Of a stretch of DNA of 64,000 bases, positions 56,086-64,000 are shown in pieces. Positions within the stretch are counted from its first letter, which is position 1; each line of letters starts with the position of its first letter. This stretch comes from Clostridium rectalis (GTDB lineage Bacteria > Bacillota > Clostridia > Clostridiales > Clostridiaceae): NCBI RefSeq assembly GCF_900626095.1, contig NZ_UYZZ01000005.1, positions 179,680-243,679 on the forward strand, given 5' to 3'. The notes beneath the pieces are model-generated. The model was not told where the DNA came from, searched no databases, and saw only the letters and a program-made list of their open reading frames with translations. The translations under genes and the position numbers were made by a program.

Positions 56086-56883
56086 CTAATAACTATTTTT
56101 CATTATATTATGTAACTCTTCTACATCTTTGTTCCCTTTCAAAATTGAATCTATCATTCTAGAAGCTGCTCTTTTAGATATTCTTTCTACTTCATTATTT
56201 AATACTATTTTGTTTTTCTTTAAAAGATAATTTAAAAACCTTACTTGTTTTTCTGTTACAGCATCTTCTCTTATAATACTTTTATCATTATCTATCTTAT
56301 TTAGAATATTAAATATCTTTGGCAGATTAAGCACATCTTCGTAATTATGTAAAAGTATTTTTTTCTTTATTTTTTCATCTCTTGTTTTAATATATTCATT
56401 ATATAATTCAATACTCAATCCACCGTCTATTTTATCTTTTCTCTCTATTCCCACATATTTTTCAACGCTTTTTAAATTGCATCTATTTATTCCAAGTTGT
56501 TTATAATAAGGTCTTATATGCCTGTATAAATCTATATGGTTACTTGGTAATTTAGTCCATATTTTATTTCTAGTCAATCTCTCTCTTATAAAAGGTTCAT
56601 CAAAAGCTATACCATTATATGAACACCATATTTTCATATTATTTAGATCATCACAAAACCTAGATAAGATCTGTTCCTCTTGTAACGCTGTTTCATTAAA
56701 ATACTGCTTAACAATAAATTTACCATTTTCTAAAAAATGTCCTAAAGATATAAGTATTATTTTATCATTTTCTTTATCAAACCCAGTAGTTTCTATATCA
56801 AAATATGCTATATCCTGCATATTATATTTACTAAATATGTCTATAGATAAATATACCTCTTCTTCACTTTCCTTAAAAAACAT
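56086..56883 (-). CDS. RNase H-fold 3'-5' exonuclease-like protein (YprB family)
   Basis: A 265-aa protein with complete DEDD-type motifs: IAYFDIETTGFDKEND (Exo I), SYNGIAFDEPFIRERL (Exo II), and HNYEDVLNLPKIFNIL (Exo III). Matches YprB/RNase_H_2 proteins of Firmicutes, thought to act in DNA or RNA trimming. GGAGGATATGGA overlaps the ATG region. Transcribed alone. A more divergent relative lies at 51383. Confidence 0.85.
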   Translation of the reverse strand: MFFKESEEEVYLSIDIFSKYNMQDIAYFDIETTGFDKENDKIILISLGHFLENGKFIVKQYFNETALQEEQILSRFCDDLNNMKIWCSYNGIAFDEPFIRERLTRNKIWTKLPSNHIDLYRHIRPYYKQLGINRCNLKSVEKYVGIERKDKIDGGLSIELYNEYIKTRDEKIKKKILLHNYEDVLNLPKIFNILNKIDNDKSIIREDAVTEKQVRFLNYLLKKNKIVLNNEVERISKRAASRMIDSILKGNKDVEELHNIMKNSY

Positions 56884-56995
56884 TCCATATCCTCCAAAAT
56901 ATATACTAACTAGTACTATAATTATACAATAATAATAAAAACAATAAAAATTACATATTATATAAAAAATATATTCTGTAATTTTTATAAAAAAA

Positions 56996-57018
56996 CAGAC
57001 AGTATCAGTAACTGCCTG
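56996..57018 (-). terminator. Terminator of argS
   Basis: 8-bp stem with one G-U (56996-57003 / 57011-57018), loop ATCAGTA, followed by a T-run on the minus strand. Confidence 0.88.
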
Positions 57019-57030
57019 CTTTTTAAAAGA

Positions 57031-58722
57031 CTACATCTCCTCAACTACTTCTATTCCTAATATTTTTAATGCATTCTTAATTACTTGGCAAGTAGCCTTA
57101 ACCAATCTAAGTCTAGCCTTTTTAGTCTCTTTATCCTCAGCATTCATTATATTACAATGATTATAGAACTTATTAAAAGATTTTGCTACGTCTATAACAT
57201 ATCTTGTTACTATTGAAGGCTCTAATTTATCAATTGAATTCATAATAGCCTTATTAAACCCGTCTAAAGTTTTTACAAGTTCAAATTCTTCCTTTGTATT
57301 TAGTTTACTATAATCAACCTCCCCTGATATTTCACCTAATTTCCTTAATACACTTTTTCCTCTAGCATAACTGTATTGCACATATGGACCTGTCTCACCA
57401 TCAAAACTTAACATTTCATTCCAATTAAACACTATATCTCTTTCTCTATTATTTTTGAGATAAGTAAAAATAACCGCTCCTATACCAACTTTTTTAGCAA
57501 CCTCTTCCTTATCGATTAAATCAGGATTCTTACTATTTATTACTTCCATAGTTTTTTCTACAGATTCCTTTAATAAATCTTCTAGAAATATTACCTCTCC
57601 TTTTCTTGTAGATAGCTTTCTATCTGAAAATCTAACAAGCCCAAATCCTACATGTTTACAATCCTTTGACCAATCATGTCCCATAAGCTTTAATGTAGTA
57701 AATACCTGTTTAAAATGTAATGATTGCTCAAGTCCTACCACATATATGCTCTTATAAAAATCATATTTCTTCTTTCTATACATTGCCGCAGCTAAATCAC
57801 GGGTAGCATATATAGTTGCCCCATCAGATTTTTTTATTATACATGGTGGCATATTATATTCATCAAGCATTACTACTTTTGCTCCATTGCTTTCAGTAAG
57901 CAATCCTTTTTCTTCTATCTCCTTTATTACATCATTCATCTTATCTCCATAGAAGCTTTCTCCTGCGTAAGAATCAAAACTTACATTTAGCATATCATAT
58001 ACCTTTTGGAATTCTTTTAGACTTAAATCTCTAAATCTCTTCCAAAGTCTAACTTCTTCCTCACAACCATCTTCTAATCTCTTAAAATGCATTCTTCCTT
58101 CTTCCTCTAGAGATGGATCCTTTTCTGCTTCATCATGAAATTTAACATAAATTCTTAAAAGTTCTTTAATAGGTTCCTTTTCTAATGATTCTTCATTAAC
58201 CCATCTTTTATACGCAGATATTAGTTTACCAAACTGTGTTCCCCAATCACCTAGATGATTTACCCTTTCACAATTATACCCTTGAAAACACATTATCTTA
58301 TATAAAGAATTTCCTATAGATGTACTAAATAAATGCCCTACATGAAAAGGCTTTGCTATATTAGGAGAAGAATATTCTATAACTACATTTTTCCCTTTTC
58401 CTATTTGTGAAGAACCGTATTTATCACCTTCATTTAATACCTTTTCAAGAGTATTTTTACTAAATATAGACTTATCTACAAAAAAGTTTAAATAAGGTCC
58501 CAAATTTTCTATTTTTTCAAACCCCTGGTTACTTAATTTATCTTTTAATTCCTCTGCTATCATATTAGGTGATTTTTTTAAAATCTTTGCAAGCTGAAAA
58601 CATGGGAAAGCAAAGTCACCCATATCAGGCCTAGGTGGAATTTCTATTAATACCTGAATATTTTCTAACGGCATATCAACATGCTCATGTATTCTCTCTG
58701 TAATTATTTTTTTATAGTTCAT
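57031..58722 (-). CDS. argS: Arginyl-tRNA synthetase
   Basis: Charges tRNA-Arg; class I enzyme of 563 aa. HIGH-like motif [17 protein letters not shown] near residue 115 and KMSKS-like [16 protein letters not shown] near residue 365. N-terminal Add-1 domain (residues 1-80) for the tRNA D-loop and a C-terminal anticodon-binding helical domain are present. ATG 58722 has TAGGAGG six bases upstream; an in-frame ATG 27 bases upstream precedes that SD. Expression is controlled by the T-box leader upstream. Confidence 0.97.
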   Translation of the reverse strand: MNYKKIITERIHEHVDMPLENIQVLIEIPPRPDMGDFAFPCFQLAKILKKSPNMIAEELKDKLSNQGFEKIENLGPYLNFFVDKSIFSKNTLEKVLNEGDKYGSSQIGKGKNVVIEYSSPNIAKPFHVGHLFSTSIGNSLYKIMCFQGYNCERVNHLGDWGTQFGKLISAYKRWVNEESLEKEPIKELLRIYVKFHDEAEKDPSLEEEGRMHFKRLEDGCEEEVRLWKRFRDLSLKEFQKVYDMLNVSFDSYAGESFYGDKMNDVIKEIEEKGLLTESNGAKVVMLDEYNMPPCIIKKSDGATIYATRDLAAAMYRKKKYDFYKSIYVVGLEQSLHFKQVFTTLKLMGHDWSKDCKHVGFGLVRFSDRKLSTRKGEVIFLEDLLKESVEKTMEVINSKNPDLIDKEEVAKKVGIGAVIFTYLKNNRERDIVFNWNEMLSFDGETGPYVQYSYARGKSVLRKLGEISGEVDYSKLNTKEEFELVKTLDGFNKAIMNSIDKLEPSIVTRYVIDVAKSFNKFYNHCNIMNAEDKETKKARLRLVKATCQVIKNALKILGIEVVEEM

Positions 58723-58787
58723 ATTAAAACCTCCTATTTTAATTAACAATTATCTTAATATAATAAATTACTTATACAAATTAACGT

Positions 58788-59037
58788 AAAAAAACCCATC
58801 TATATATAATTATAGAGACGGGTATTAATTCCGCGGTACCACTCTTTTTGACAAAAGTCCACTTAAAGCATTAACGCTGCCAAACGTCTTAAACTACTTT
58901 AAAAATTTCGAATAAGCATCTCCAAGGCTCTTTTCCTTTTTAAATTTTTACAGGCTTTCACCATATCCTGTTCGCTAAAAAAAATATTAAAAAGTACTCT
59001 CCTCTTCTTCAAATTTAAATATCATTTTATACAACTA
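58788..59037 (-). promoter_or_regulatory. T-box riboswitch leader of argS
   Basis: Minus-strand leader of about 250 nt. The diagnostic T-box GTGGTACCGCGG (58842-58831) is followed by a terminator hairpin (58794-58823, ACCC...GGGT with T-run). A long Stem I region with AGAGGAGAGTACT and GGTGAAAGCC elements precedes it. An AGA in GAAAAGAG on the 3' side of Stem I (about 58928-58935) is the best candidate for the arginine specifier. Uncharged tRNA-Arg would promote antitermination. Confidence 0.93.
58794..58823 (-). terminator. T-box leader terminator
   Basis: Stem arms 58794-58806 / 58811-58823 and a seven-base T-run on the minus strand; mutually exclusive with pairing of the T-box element. 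Confidence 0.88.
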
Positions 59038-59043
59038 ATCTTA

Positions 59044-59073
59044 ATTATATTATCAACGTTTAAAATTTGTCAA
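59044..59073 (-). promoter_or_regulatory. Promoter of the argS T-box leader
   Basis: TTGACA (59068-59073), 18-bp spacer, TATAAT (59044-59049) on the minus strand. The -35 overlaps the last codons of the MFS gene. Confidence 0.75.
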
Positions 59074-60311
59074 TAAGAATTATAATTTTCCTTATACATA
59101 ACCCTACTTAATAAAAACATAAGTCCTACAGCTACAATCATACACATACATATTAATATCCAACTTTTTTGTATTCCATACATACTAGAGAATTTCCCCA
59201 TACTAACTGGCCCTAATGCCCAACCTGATCCATATATAGTAGGTAACACCGCATTTATTCTTCCCCTGTGTGAACGTGGACTATTAATAGAAATAAAAGT
59301 TGGAGTATTAGTTGAAACTATAATTTCCCCTATGGTCATTATAGCAATAGATATAAAGAAAAATATTAAACTACTTGTAATAGCAAAAATAAAAAATGAC
59401 ATAGTATATAATATTCCTCCTAAAGATATTATTTTTAAGTGATTTATCCCTTTTGTATTCTCCACAATTGTAGACGTAAAAATAATAATTATAATACCAT
59501 TTACTGCTGCCATAGTTCCAAAATATCTAGCTCCATTTTCACCAAAGATCTTTCCTAACTGCAAAGGTAATAAAAAACCCCACTGTGAATATGCAAACTG
59601 GTAAATGAATGATATAAGAGAAAAATATATTAAACTTGGTCTCTTCTTAAGTATAGAAATTACTGACCCCTTTTCTTCTTTTTCTAATATATTTATATCA
59701 TTTTGCTTTAAATTCTTTTTATAATTCATTGTTTCTTCAACATAAAATATCACTAATACTAATGATAATAAAGTAGTAACTGCATCTCCTATAAAAACTA
59801 AAGGTAAATGGTTTTTATATAAAAACCCAGCTATTAATGGTCCAATTGCAAACCCTAAATTATGTCCCATATATAATAGTGAAAAAGCTTCTTTTCTATT
59901 CTTATATGTAGTTAAATCAGCAACTACTGCATCTTGTGCAGGCATACAAAAGGATGTAAATATCGGAGCTAGAATTAAAACATATGCCATAGACATAGAA
60001 GGCTTTAATCTACTACAAATAATAAAAACTGTGGCTGCTGAACTTTGAAATATAATTATTACTTTTTTTCTTCCTATAGTATCTATTAATTTCCCTCCAA
60101 GCATCATTCCTGGTGCAGATAATAACGCCGCCATTGTCATAAACATACCTGCTTTTCTTGTATTGATACCAATTTTTTGTACAAGTATTAAAGTAAGTAA
60201 CGGATATACAAAATTACCCAAACTATTTATAATTCTTGCTATAAACATTATATATATCTGCATAGGAAGTCCTCTGTATGGTTCTATAAATCTTCTAAAT
60301 AAGTTTTTCAT
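59070..60311 (-). CDS. Major facilitator superfamily transporter
   Basis: A 413-aa protein with 12 hydrophobic segments. The MFS loop motif GGKLIDTIGRKKVII lies between segments 2 and 3, and PAQDAVVADLT is also MFS-like. Resembles drug-efflux or YfcJ-type exporters; substrate unknown. GGAGGCAGC precedes the ATG. Not cotranscribed with argS, which has its own promoter inside its 3' end. Confidence 0.88.
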   Translation of the reverse strand: MKNLFRRFIEPYRGLPMQIYIMFIARIINSLGNFVYPLLTLILVQKIGINTRKAGMFMTMAALLSAPGMMLGGKLIDTIGRKKVIIIFQSSAATVFIICSRLKPSMSMAYVLILAPIFTSFCMPAQDAVVADLTTYKNRKEAFSLLYMGHNLGFAIGPLIAGFLYKNHLPLVFIGDAVTTLLSLVLVIFYVEETMNYKKNLKQNDINILEKEEKGSVISILKKRPSLIYFSLISFIYQFAYSQWGFLLPLQLGKIFGENGARYFGTMAAVNGIIIIIFTSTIVENTKGINHLKIISLGGILYTMSFFIFAITSSLIFFFISIAIMTIGEIIVSTNTPTFISINSPRSHRGRINAVLPTIYGSGWALGPVSMGKFSSMYGIQKSWILICMCMIVAVGLMFLLSRVMYKENYNSY

Positions 60312-60473
60312 ATGCTGCCTCCTTTTTCTGAATTCACACTATTTATTATATATTCCCCCAATACTAACTTGTTTAAAGATTTTAACTTTAATTTTCCTAT
60401 GGTATTTATAATAAAAAAGTAATACAATAAATACTAGTTGTTTAAACTCAATATTTAGAAAAGAGGTGTTACC

Positions 60474-60833
60474 TTGAGATTATTAAGACAGTTAGGAATA
60501 ATTTTATTAATCTGCTTATTAGGGGAAGCAATACATGATTTTTTTAAATTACCTATTCCAGGGAATGTTATAGGAATGGTATTATTATTTCTATGCTTAA
60601 CCTCAGGAATAATAAAATTAACTAAAATAAATTACATAAGTAAATTCTTACTTGATCATCTGGCATTCTTCTTCGTTCCAGCAGGTGTAGGTATTTTATC
60701 CTGTATTCCTATACTTAAAGGAAAATGGTTAGCATTCTTAGGAGTATGCTTAATAACCACAGTTATTATAATAGCTGTTACGGGTTGGACTATTCAGTTG
60801 TACATAAAATTACAAACAAGGAGGCATAATTAA
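60474..60833 (+). CDS. lrgA: LrgA/CidA-family holin-like protein
   Basis: A 119-aa four-segment membrane protein (RQLGIILLICLLGEAIHDFF, PIPGNVIGMVLLFL, PAGVGILSCIPIL). Pairs with LrgB; linked in Staphylococcus to murein hydrolase control and, in Bacillus, to pyruvate transport. TTG start (AGAGGTG six bases before). Overlaps lrgB by one base. Confidence 0.9.
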   Translation: MRLLRQLGIILLICLLGEAIHDFFKLPIPGNVIGMVLLFLCLTSGIIKLTKINYISKFLLDHLAFFFVPAGVGILSCIPILKGKWLAFLGVCLITTVIIIAVTGWTIQLYIKLQTRRHN

Positions 60834-61528
60834 TGATTCAAGATATTTTAAATTCTCCTATTTTTGGAATACTATTATCTATAATAGGTTTTGAAATAGG
60901 TCTTCATATATATAAAAAAACAGGAGTACCTTTATTTAATCCTCTGCTTATATGTATAGCCTTAATAGTATGTATACTACTATGCTTTGATATTAATTTA
61001 GATTATTTTGATAAAGGTGGAAAACTAATATCTTTTTTCTTAGGACCTGCTACTGTTGCACTTGCCGTACCTTTATATAAAAAAATCAATGTAATTAAAA
61101 AATACGCTATACCTATATTGCTAGGAGTAACTGTAGGATCCATCACCGCTATTATAAGTATATTTTATATTTCTAAAGCATTTGGTCTGACCAGTGAATT
61201 ATCCTATTCATTAGTCCCAAAATCTATAACAACTCCTATCGGAATTGAGGTGTCAAAAGTAATCGGTGGAATTCCTTCTATTACTGTGGCTGCTATAATT
61301 ATAACAGGTATAATGGGCGCAGTAATAGCTCCTATGGTTTGCAAAATATTTAAAATAAAAAATAATATAGCAATCGGTATATCTATCGGCACATCCTCCC
61401 ATGCCATAGGAACTACAAAAGCTATAGAAATGGGAGAAACTGAAGGAGCTATGAGTAGTCTGGCCATAGGTATCGCTGGTTTAATCACCTCTTTTTTAGC
61501 TCCAATAATAATTAAATTTTTATATTAA
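60833..61528 (+). CDS. lrgB: LrgB-family membrane protein
   Basis: A 231-aa LrgB/CidB-type protein with about seven hydrophobic segments. FFLGPATVALAVPLYKK and SYSLVPKSITTPIGIEVS, then ATVxIITG-like GIMGAVIAPMV and GTSSHAIGTTKAIEMGE are hallmarks. SD AGGAGGCATAATTA. Start-stop overlap TAATG with lrgA indicates coupled translation. Confidence 0.93.
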   Translation: MIQDILNSPIFGILLSIIGFEIGLHIYKKTGVPLFNPLLICIALIVCILLCFDINLDYFDKGGKLISFFLGPATVALAVPLYKKINVIKKYAIPILLGVTVGSITAIISIFYISKAFGLTSELSYSLVPKSITTPIGIEVSKVIGGIPSITVAAIIITGIMGAVIAPMVCKIFKIKNNIAIGISIGTSSHAIGTTKAIEMGETEGAMSSLAIGIAGLITSFLAPIIIKFLY

Positions 61529-61540
61529 TTAATACTATTT

Positions 61541-61562
61541 CCCTACCTATATAAAGGTGGGG
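61541..61562 (+). terminator. Weak hairpin after lrgB
   Basis: CCCTACC / GGTGGGG (one G-U) with an 8-nt loop, ATTATTATTTTT following on the plus strand; just ahead of the converging YyaL-like gene. Confidence 0.55.
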
Positions 61563-61566
61563 ATTA

Positions 61567-63564
61567 TTATTTTTCTATAATTTTTATAAAATCTTTTAAA
61601 TTAAAAACCGGCTTACTGCAACTAAAATTTTTACACACATGCACATAGGTGTTATCTTCGTTACTTTCCTTTAAAATAACTGTATTAAATGGCAAAAAAA
61701 TTTTATTTATCTCTGATAGTATTTCCTTGGTAATATTATCCTTAACACCCCTGCATATAACCGTTTGTTCGTTGCCGAAAACATTATACATATATGCTGT
61801 TAGTAAAAAACTGTGTGCCTCTAAAGTATTCTTCACATTATGTGCAAAACACTTAAATAATTTATCTGCTTTTTCCCTAAATAGTTGATTTTCTGTTATA
61901 TTATACAGTCTAATCATATTAAATGCTGCTACAGAATTTCCTGAAGGAATTGCAAAATCATAACTATCTTTTGGTCTCAAAATAAGTTTTTCACCATCAT
62001 TACCATATATATAAAACCCCCCTAAATCCTTATCCCAAAATAAATTAATCATTTCTTCAGTTAACATTACAGCCTTTTCTAAATATTCTTCGCAGAAAGT
62101 ACTTTCATAAATTTCTATTAAAGACCACACTACAAATGCGTAATCCTCTAAATATGCTAAATGAGCTCTTTCTCCATCTCTATACCTTGCAAATAATCTA
62201 TTGTCCTCCCTCATAATATTATTAAATATAAAATCTATTCCACTCTTAGCATAGTCTATATAATCTTTGTTTTCATATACTCTCCCTGCATATGCTAAGC
62301 TAGCTATAGCTAAGCCATTCCATGCAGTCAATATTTTATCATCTTTATAGGGTTGTATTCTTTTCTTCCTATATTGAAATAATTTCTCTTTTATTTTTAA
62401 TAACTTATTTTTTAAATCCTTATCTATATTCTCTATATCATACCGTATTAAATTAGGTATATTTTTTTGTTTGAAATTACCTCTTTTTGTTATATCATAT
62501 ATATCACAAAATAAATCTCCATCTGATTTTCCTAAGATATCTATTATTTCATTTTTAGTCCATAAATAAAATTTTCCTTCTTCTCCCTCTGAATCTGCAT
62601 CTTCAGCAGAATAAAATCCTCCTCTTTCATCTTTCATCTCTCTTAAAATATATCTAATTATCATCTCCGCTATTTCTTTATACACTTCTTTTCCTGTAAT
62701 TTGATAAACTTCTGTATATACCATAATTAAAAGCGCATTATCATATAACATTTTTTCAAAGTGTGGAATTAACCATTTTCTATCTGTTGAATATCTTGCA
62801 AAACCATACCCAATATGATCAAATATTCCACCTTTATACATTTGCTTTAATGTACTTTCTACCATATAAAGGGCTTCTTCATCTTTATATACATACCAAT
62901 ATCTTAAAAGAAACATTAATTTATGTGGTGTAGGGAATTTAGGTTCCAAATAAAATCCTCCATACGATGAATCAAAGCCCTCTTTAAAATACTTGAAAGT
63001 TAATTTTATATCATCCTCATTTAAATCACTTTCTTCATAAAAATTATGTACATTCTTTATTTTTTCAGTGATTTCTTTTGAAAAATTTGTTAATACATCT
63101 CTTTCATACCTCCATTTATCTTTAAACTCATCTATTAATTCAATTAATCCTATTCTTCCATATTTATTTTCCTTAGGAAAATAAGTTCCAACAAAAAAAG
63201 GCTTTTTATCTGCTGTCAGCATAACATTTAATGGCCAACCTCCACTACCAGTTGTTGCTTGACAAAATGTCATATAAATACTATCTATATCGGGTCTTTC
63301 CTCTCTATCAACCTTAATGCATATAAAATTTTCATTTAACTTTTTTGCTACTTCTTCATCCTCAAAAGACTCTCTCTCCATAACATGACACCAATGACAT
63401 GTAGAATAACCAATACTTAAAAATATAGGTTTATCCTGTATTTTTGCACTTTTAAAGGCCTCTTCACTCCATGGATACCAGTTTACTGGATTGTATGCAT
63501 GTTGGAGTAAATATGGACTTTTTTCATTAATAAGTCTATTACTTTTTGGATTTTCTTTATACAT
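61567..63564 (-). CDS. YyaL/SSP411-type thioredoxin-domain protein
   Basis: A 665-aa conserved protein: N-terminal thioredoxin-like domain (DUF255) with [20 protein letters not shown] (CxxC, residues ~54-57) and an alpha/alpha-toroid C-terminal domain related to glycoside hydrolases and N-acylglucosamine epimerases, with repeats such as [19 protein letters not shown] and [13 protein letters not shown]. Normal family length (~670). The biochemical function is not established. AAGGTGATTTA precedes the ATG. Confidence 0.92.
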   Translation of the reverse strand: MYKENPKSNRLINEKSPYLLQHAYNPVNWYPWSEEAFKSAKIQDKPIFLSIGYSTCHWCHVMERESFEDEEVAKKLNENFICIKVDREERPDIDSIYMTFCQATTGSGGWPLNVMLTADKKPFFVGTYFPKENKYGRIGLIELIDEFKDKWRYERDVLTNFSKEITEKIKNVHNFYEESDLNEDDIKLTFKYFKEGFDSSYGGFYLEPKFPTPHKLMFLLRYWYVYKDEEALYMVESTLKQMYKGGIFDHIGYGFARYSTDRKWLIPHFEKMLYDNALLIMVYTEVYQITGKEVYKEIAEMIIRYILREMKDERGGFYSAEDADSEGEEGKFYLWTKNEIIDILGKSDGDLFCDIYDITKRGNFKQKNIPNLIRYDIENIDKDLKNKLLKIKEKLFQYRKKRIQPYKDDKILTAWNGLAIASLAYAGRVYENKDYIDYAKSGIDFIFNNIMREDNRLFARYRDGERAHLAYLEDYAFVVWSLIEIYESTFCEEYLEKAVMLTEEMINLFWDKDLGGFYIYGNDGEKLILRPKDSYDFAIPSGNSVAAFNMIRLYNITENQLFREKADKLFKCFAHNVKNTLEAHSFLLTAYMYNVFGNEQTVICRGVKDNITKEILSEINKIFLPFNTVILKESNEDNTYVHVCKNFSCSKPVFNLKDFIKIIEK

Positions 63565-63665
63565 TAAATCACCTTACTTTTTGTTTTATAAATTAGGTTT
63601 TGCTTTAATGAGCATCCCTATACATCATTTCATACTAAAGTTAATAATAATTTTATAAAAATATT

Positions 63666-63700
63666 AAGACTCCAGATTCTTCTACCGAAACTGAAGTCCT
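63666..63700 (-). terminator. Terminator before the Cys-rich gene at the window end
   Basis: Stem 63666-63675 / 63691-63700 (10 pairs with G-U), long loop, TATTTTTAT following on the minus strand. It lies ~90 bp after the stop at 63792, with no longer ORF between; two very short ORFs (9-12 codons) there are not supported. Confidence 0.7.
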
Positions 63701-63791
63701 AATATAAAAAATAATCATGTATATTTGTTCTCTCCATGATGACTCACCTAATAACTGTCCTATAAATATCCATTTTACAATTATATATTTA

Positions 63792-64000
63792 TTAATTCCT
63801 AGGTATATTATTATTTGGCGCCATATCTCTGTAAATTATATTATTGTCATCGACTCTTTCACAATGATTTTCATCACAATCATCAAATAAATTCTCCATT
63901 TGTTGTGGTGGATAAAGTGTTGGTATTTCTCTTTCCATAAATTCTTTACATGGATCATGTGAACAATCACATTCTTCTGGTACTGGGCAATATCCATAAG
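63792..64000 (-). CDS. Cys-rich protein, 3' end only
   Basis: The last 69 codons of a minus-strand gene that runs off the window. Residues seen include YGYCPVPEECDCSHDPCKEF, then REIPTLYPPQQMENLFDDCD and DMAPNNNIPRN at the end. Six cysteines in a short acidic, proline-containing stretch are reminiscent of small spore-coat proteins, but no family is recognised. The real start lies beyond base 64000. Confidence 0.6.
   Translation of the reverse strand, partial: YGYCPVPEECDCSHDPCKEFMEREIPTLYPPQQMENLFDDCDENHCERVDDNNIIYRDMAPNNNIPRN

Noticed and set aside
63565..63791. Short ORFs of 9-12 codons between the YyaL gene and the Cys-rich gene
   Set aside because: Too short, no conserved product and only weak SDs; the interval holds just a terminator.

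Overview
This window is a strongly A+T-rich chromosomal segment of an anaerobic, spore-forming Clostridium. A V-type ATPase operon in the E. hirae order, SpoVB, a flavodiiron protein, a T-box-regulated argS and a lactate dehydrogenase/Etf operon all point to Clostridium sensu stricto, possibly near the C. botulinum/C. sporogenes/C. tetani group; that placement is inferred from gene content only. No insertion sequence, prophage, CRISPR array, rRNA or tRNA gene was seen. Most genes lie on the minus strand, and several true starts are TTG or GTG codons with a strong Shine-Dalgarno (SD) sequence.

Layout. 1-3.3 kb: a flavodiiron protein (cut by the window edge) and HelD, each with a readable promoter. 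3.3-4.4 kb: a vitamin-type ECF transporter S component and an unrecognised protein. 4.6-13.2 kb: a complete nine-gene V-type ATPase operon (ntpF-I-K-E-C-G-A-B-D) whose proteolipid keeps every Na+ ligand known from Enterococcus hirae NtpK. 13.3-17.1 kb: a radical-SAM/B12 protein behind a methyltransferase-like protein, an intracellular zinc phospholipase C relative, and a ferritin-like protein with a zinc ribbon. 17.2-17.9 kb: a multiply frameshifted dicarboxylate/amino-acid symporter pseudogene with a near-perfect hairpin at one lesion. 18.0-25.4 kb: SpoVB, converging on an operon for an FtsA-like protein, an M20 amidohydrolase, an RluA-type pseudouridine synthase and a MurJ/YtgP-type flippase.

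25.5-43.3 kb is mainly single housekeeping genes: a UvrD-like helicase, nicotinate phosphoribosyltransferase, a Nudix hydrolase, a D,D-carboxypeptidase, an M29 aminopeptidase, an EamA transporter, the SbcCD-like pair YhaO/YhaN, a beta-CASP RNase-like protein, glutamyl-tRNA synthetase, and a secreted Ig-domain protein with a papain-like peptidase domain. 43.4-50.7 kb is the most coherent metabolic unit: FadR-type regulator, lactate permease, nickel-pincer lactate racemase LarA, EtfB, EtfA with a ferredoxin-like domain, and an FAD lactate dehydrogenase. This is the gene set of the electron-confurcating lactate dehydrogenase system described in Acetobacterium woodii, with a FadR-type operator ahead of the permease.

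50.8-64 kb: a TetR regulator, two RNase H-fold (YprB-like) exonuclease-type proteins, a HAD phosphatase, a PilZ protein, a Fur-box-controlled feoA-feoB operon with a small Cys-rich third gene, a CBS protein, argS with its T-box leader, an MFS transporter, lrgAB, a YyaL-type thioredoxin-domain protein and the 3' end of a Cys-rich protein.

No wholly novel multi-gene system was found. The items most worth following up are the lactate operon and its operator, the quasi-palindromic lesion in the pseudogene, the short promoter-plus-terminator leader of gltX, the palindrome over the pncB promoter, the FtsA-like protein with four repeated C-terminal units, and the YhaN-type ATPase with a membrane hairpin in its coiled coil.
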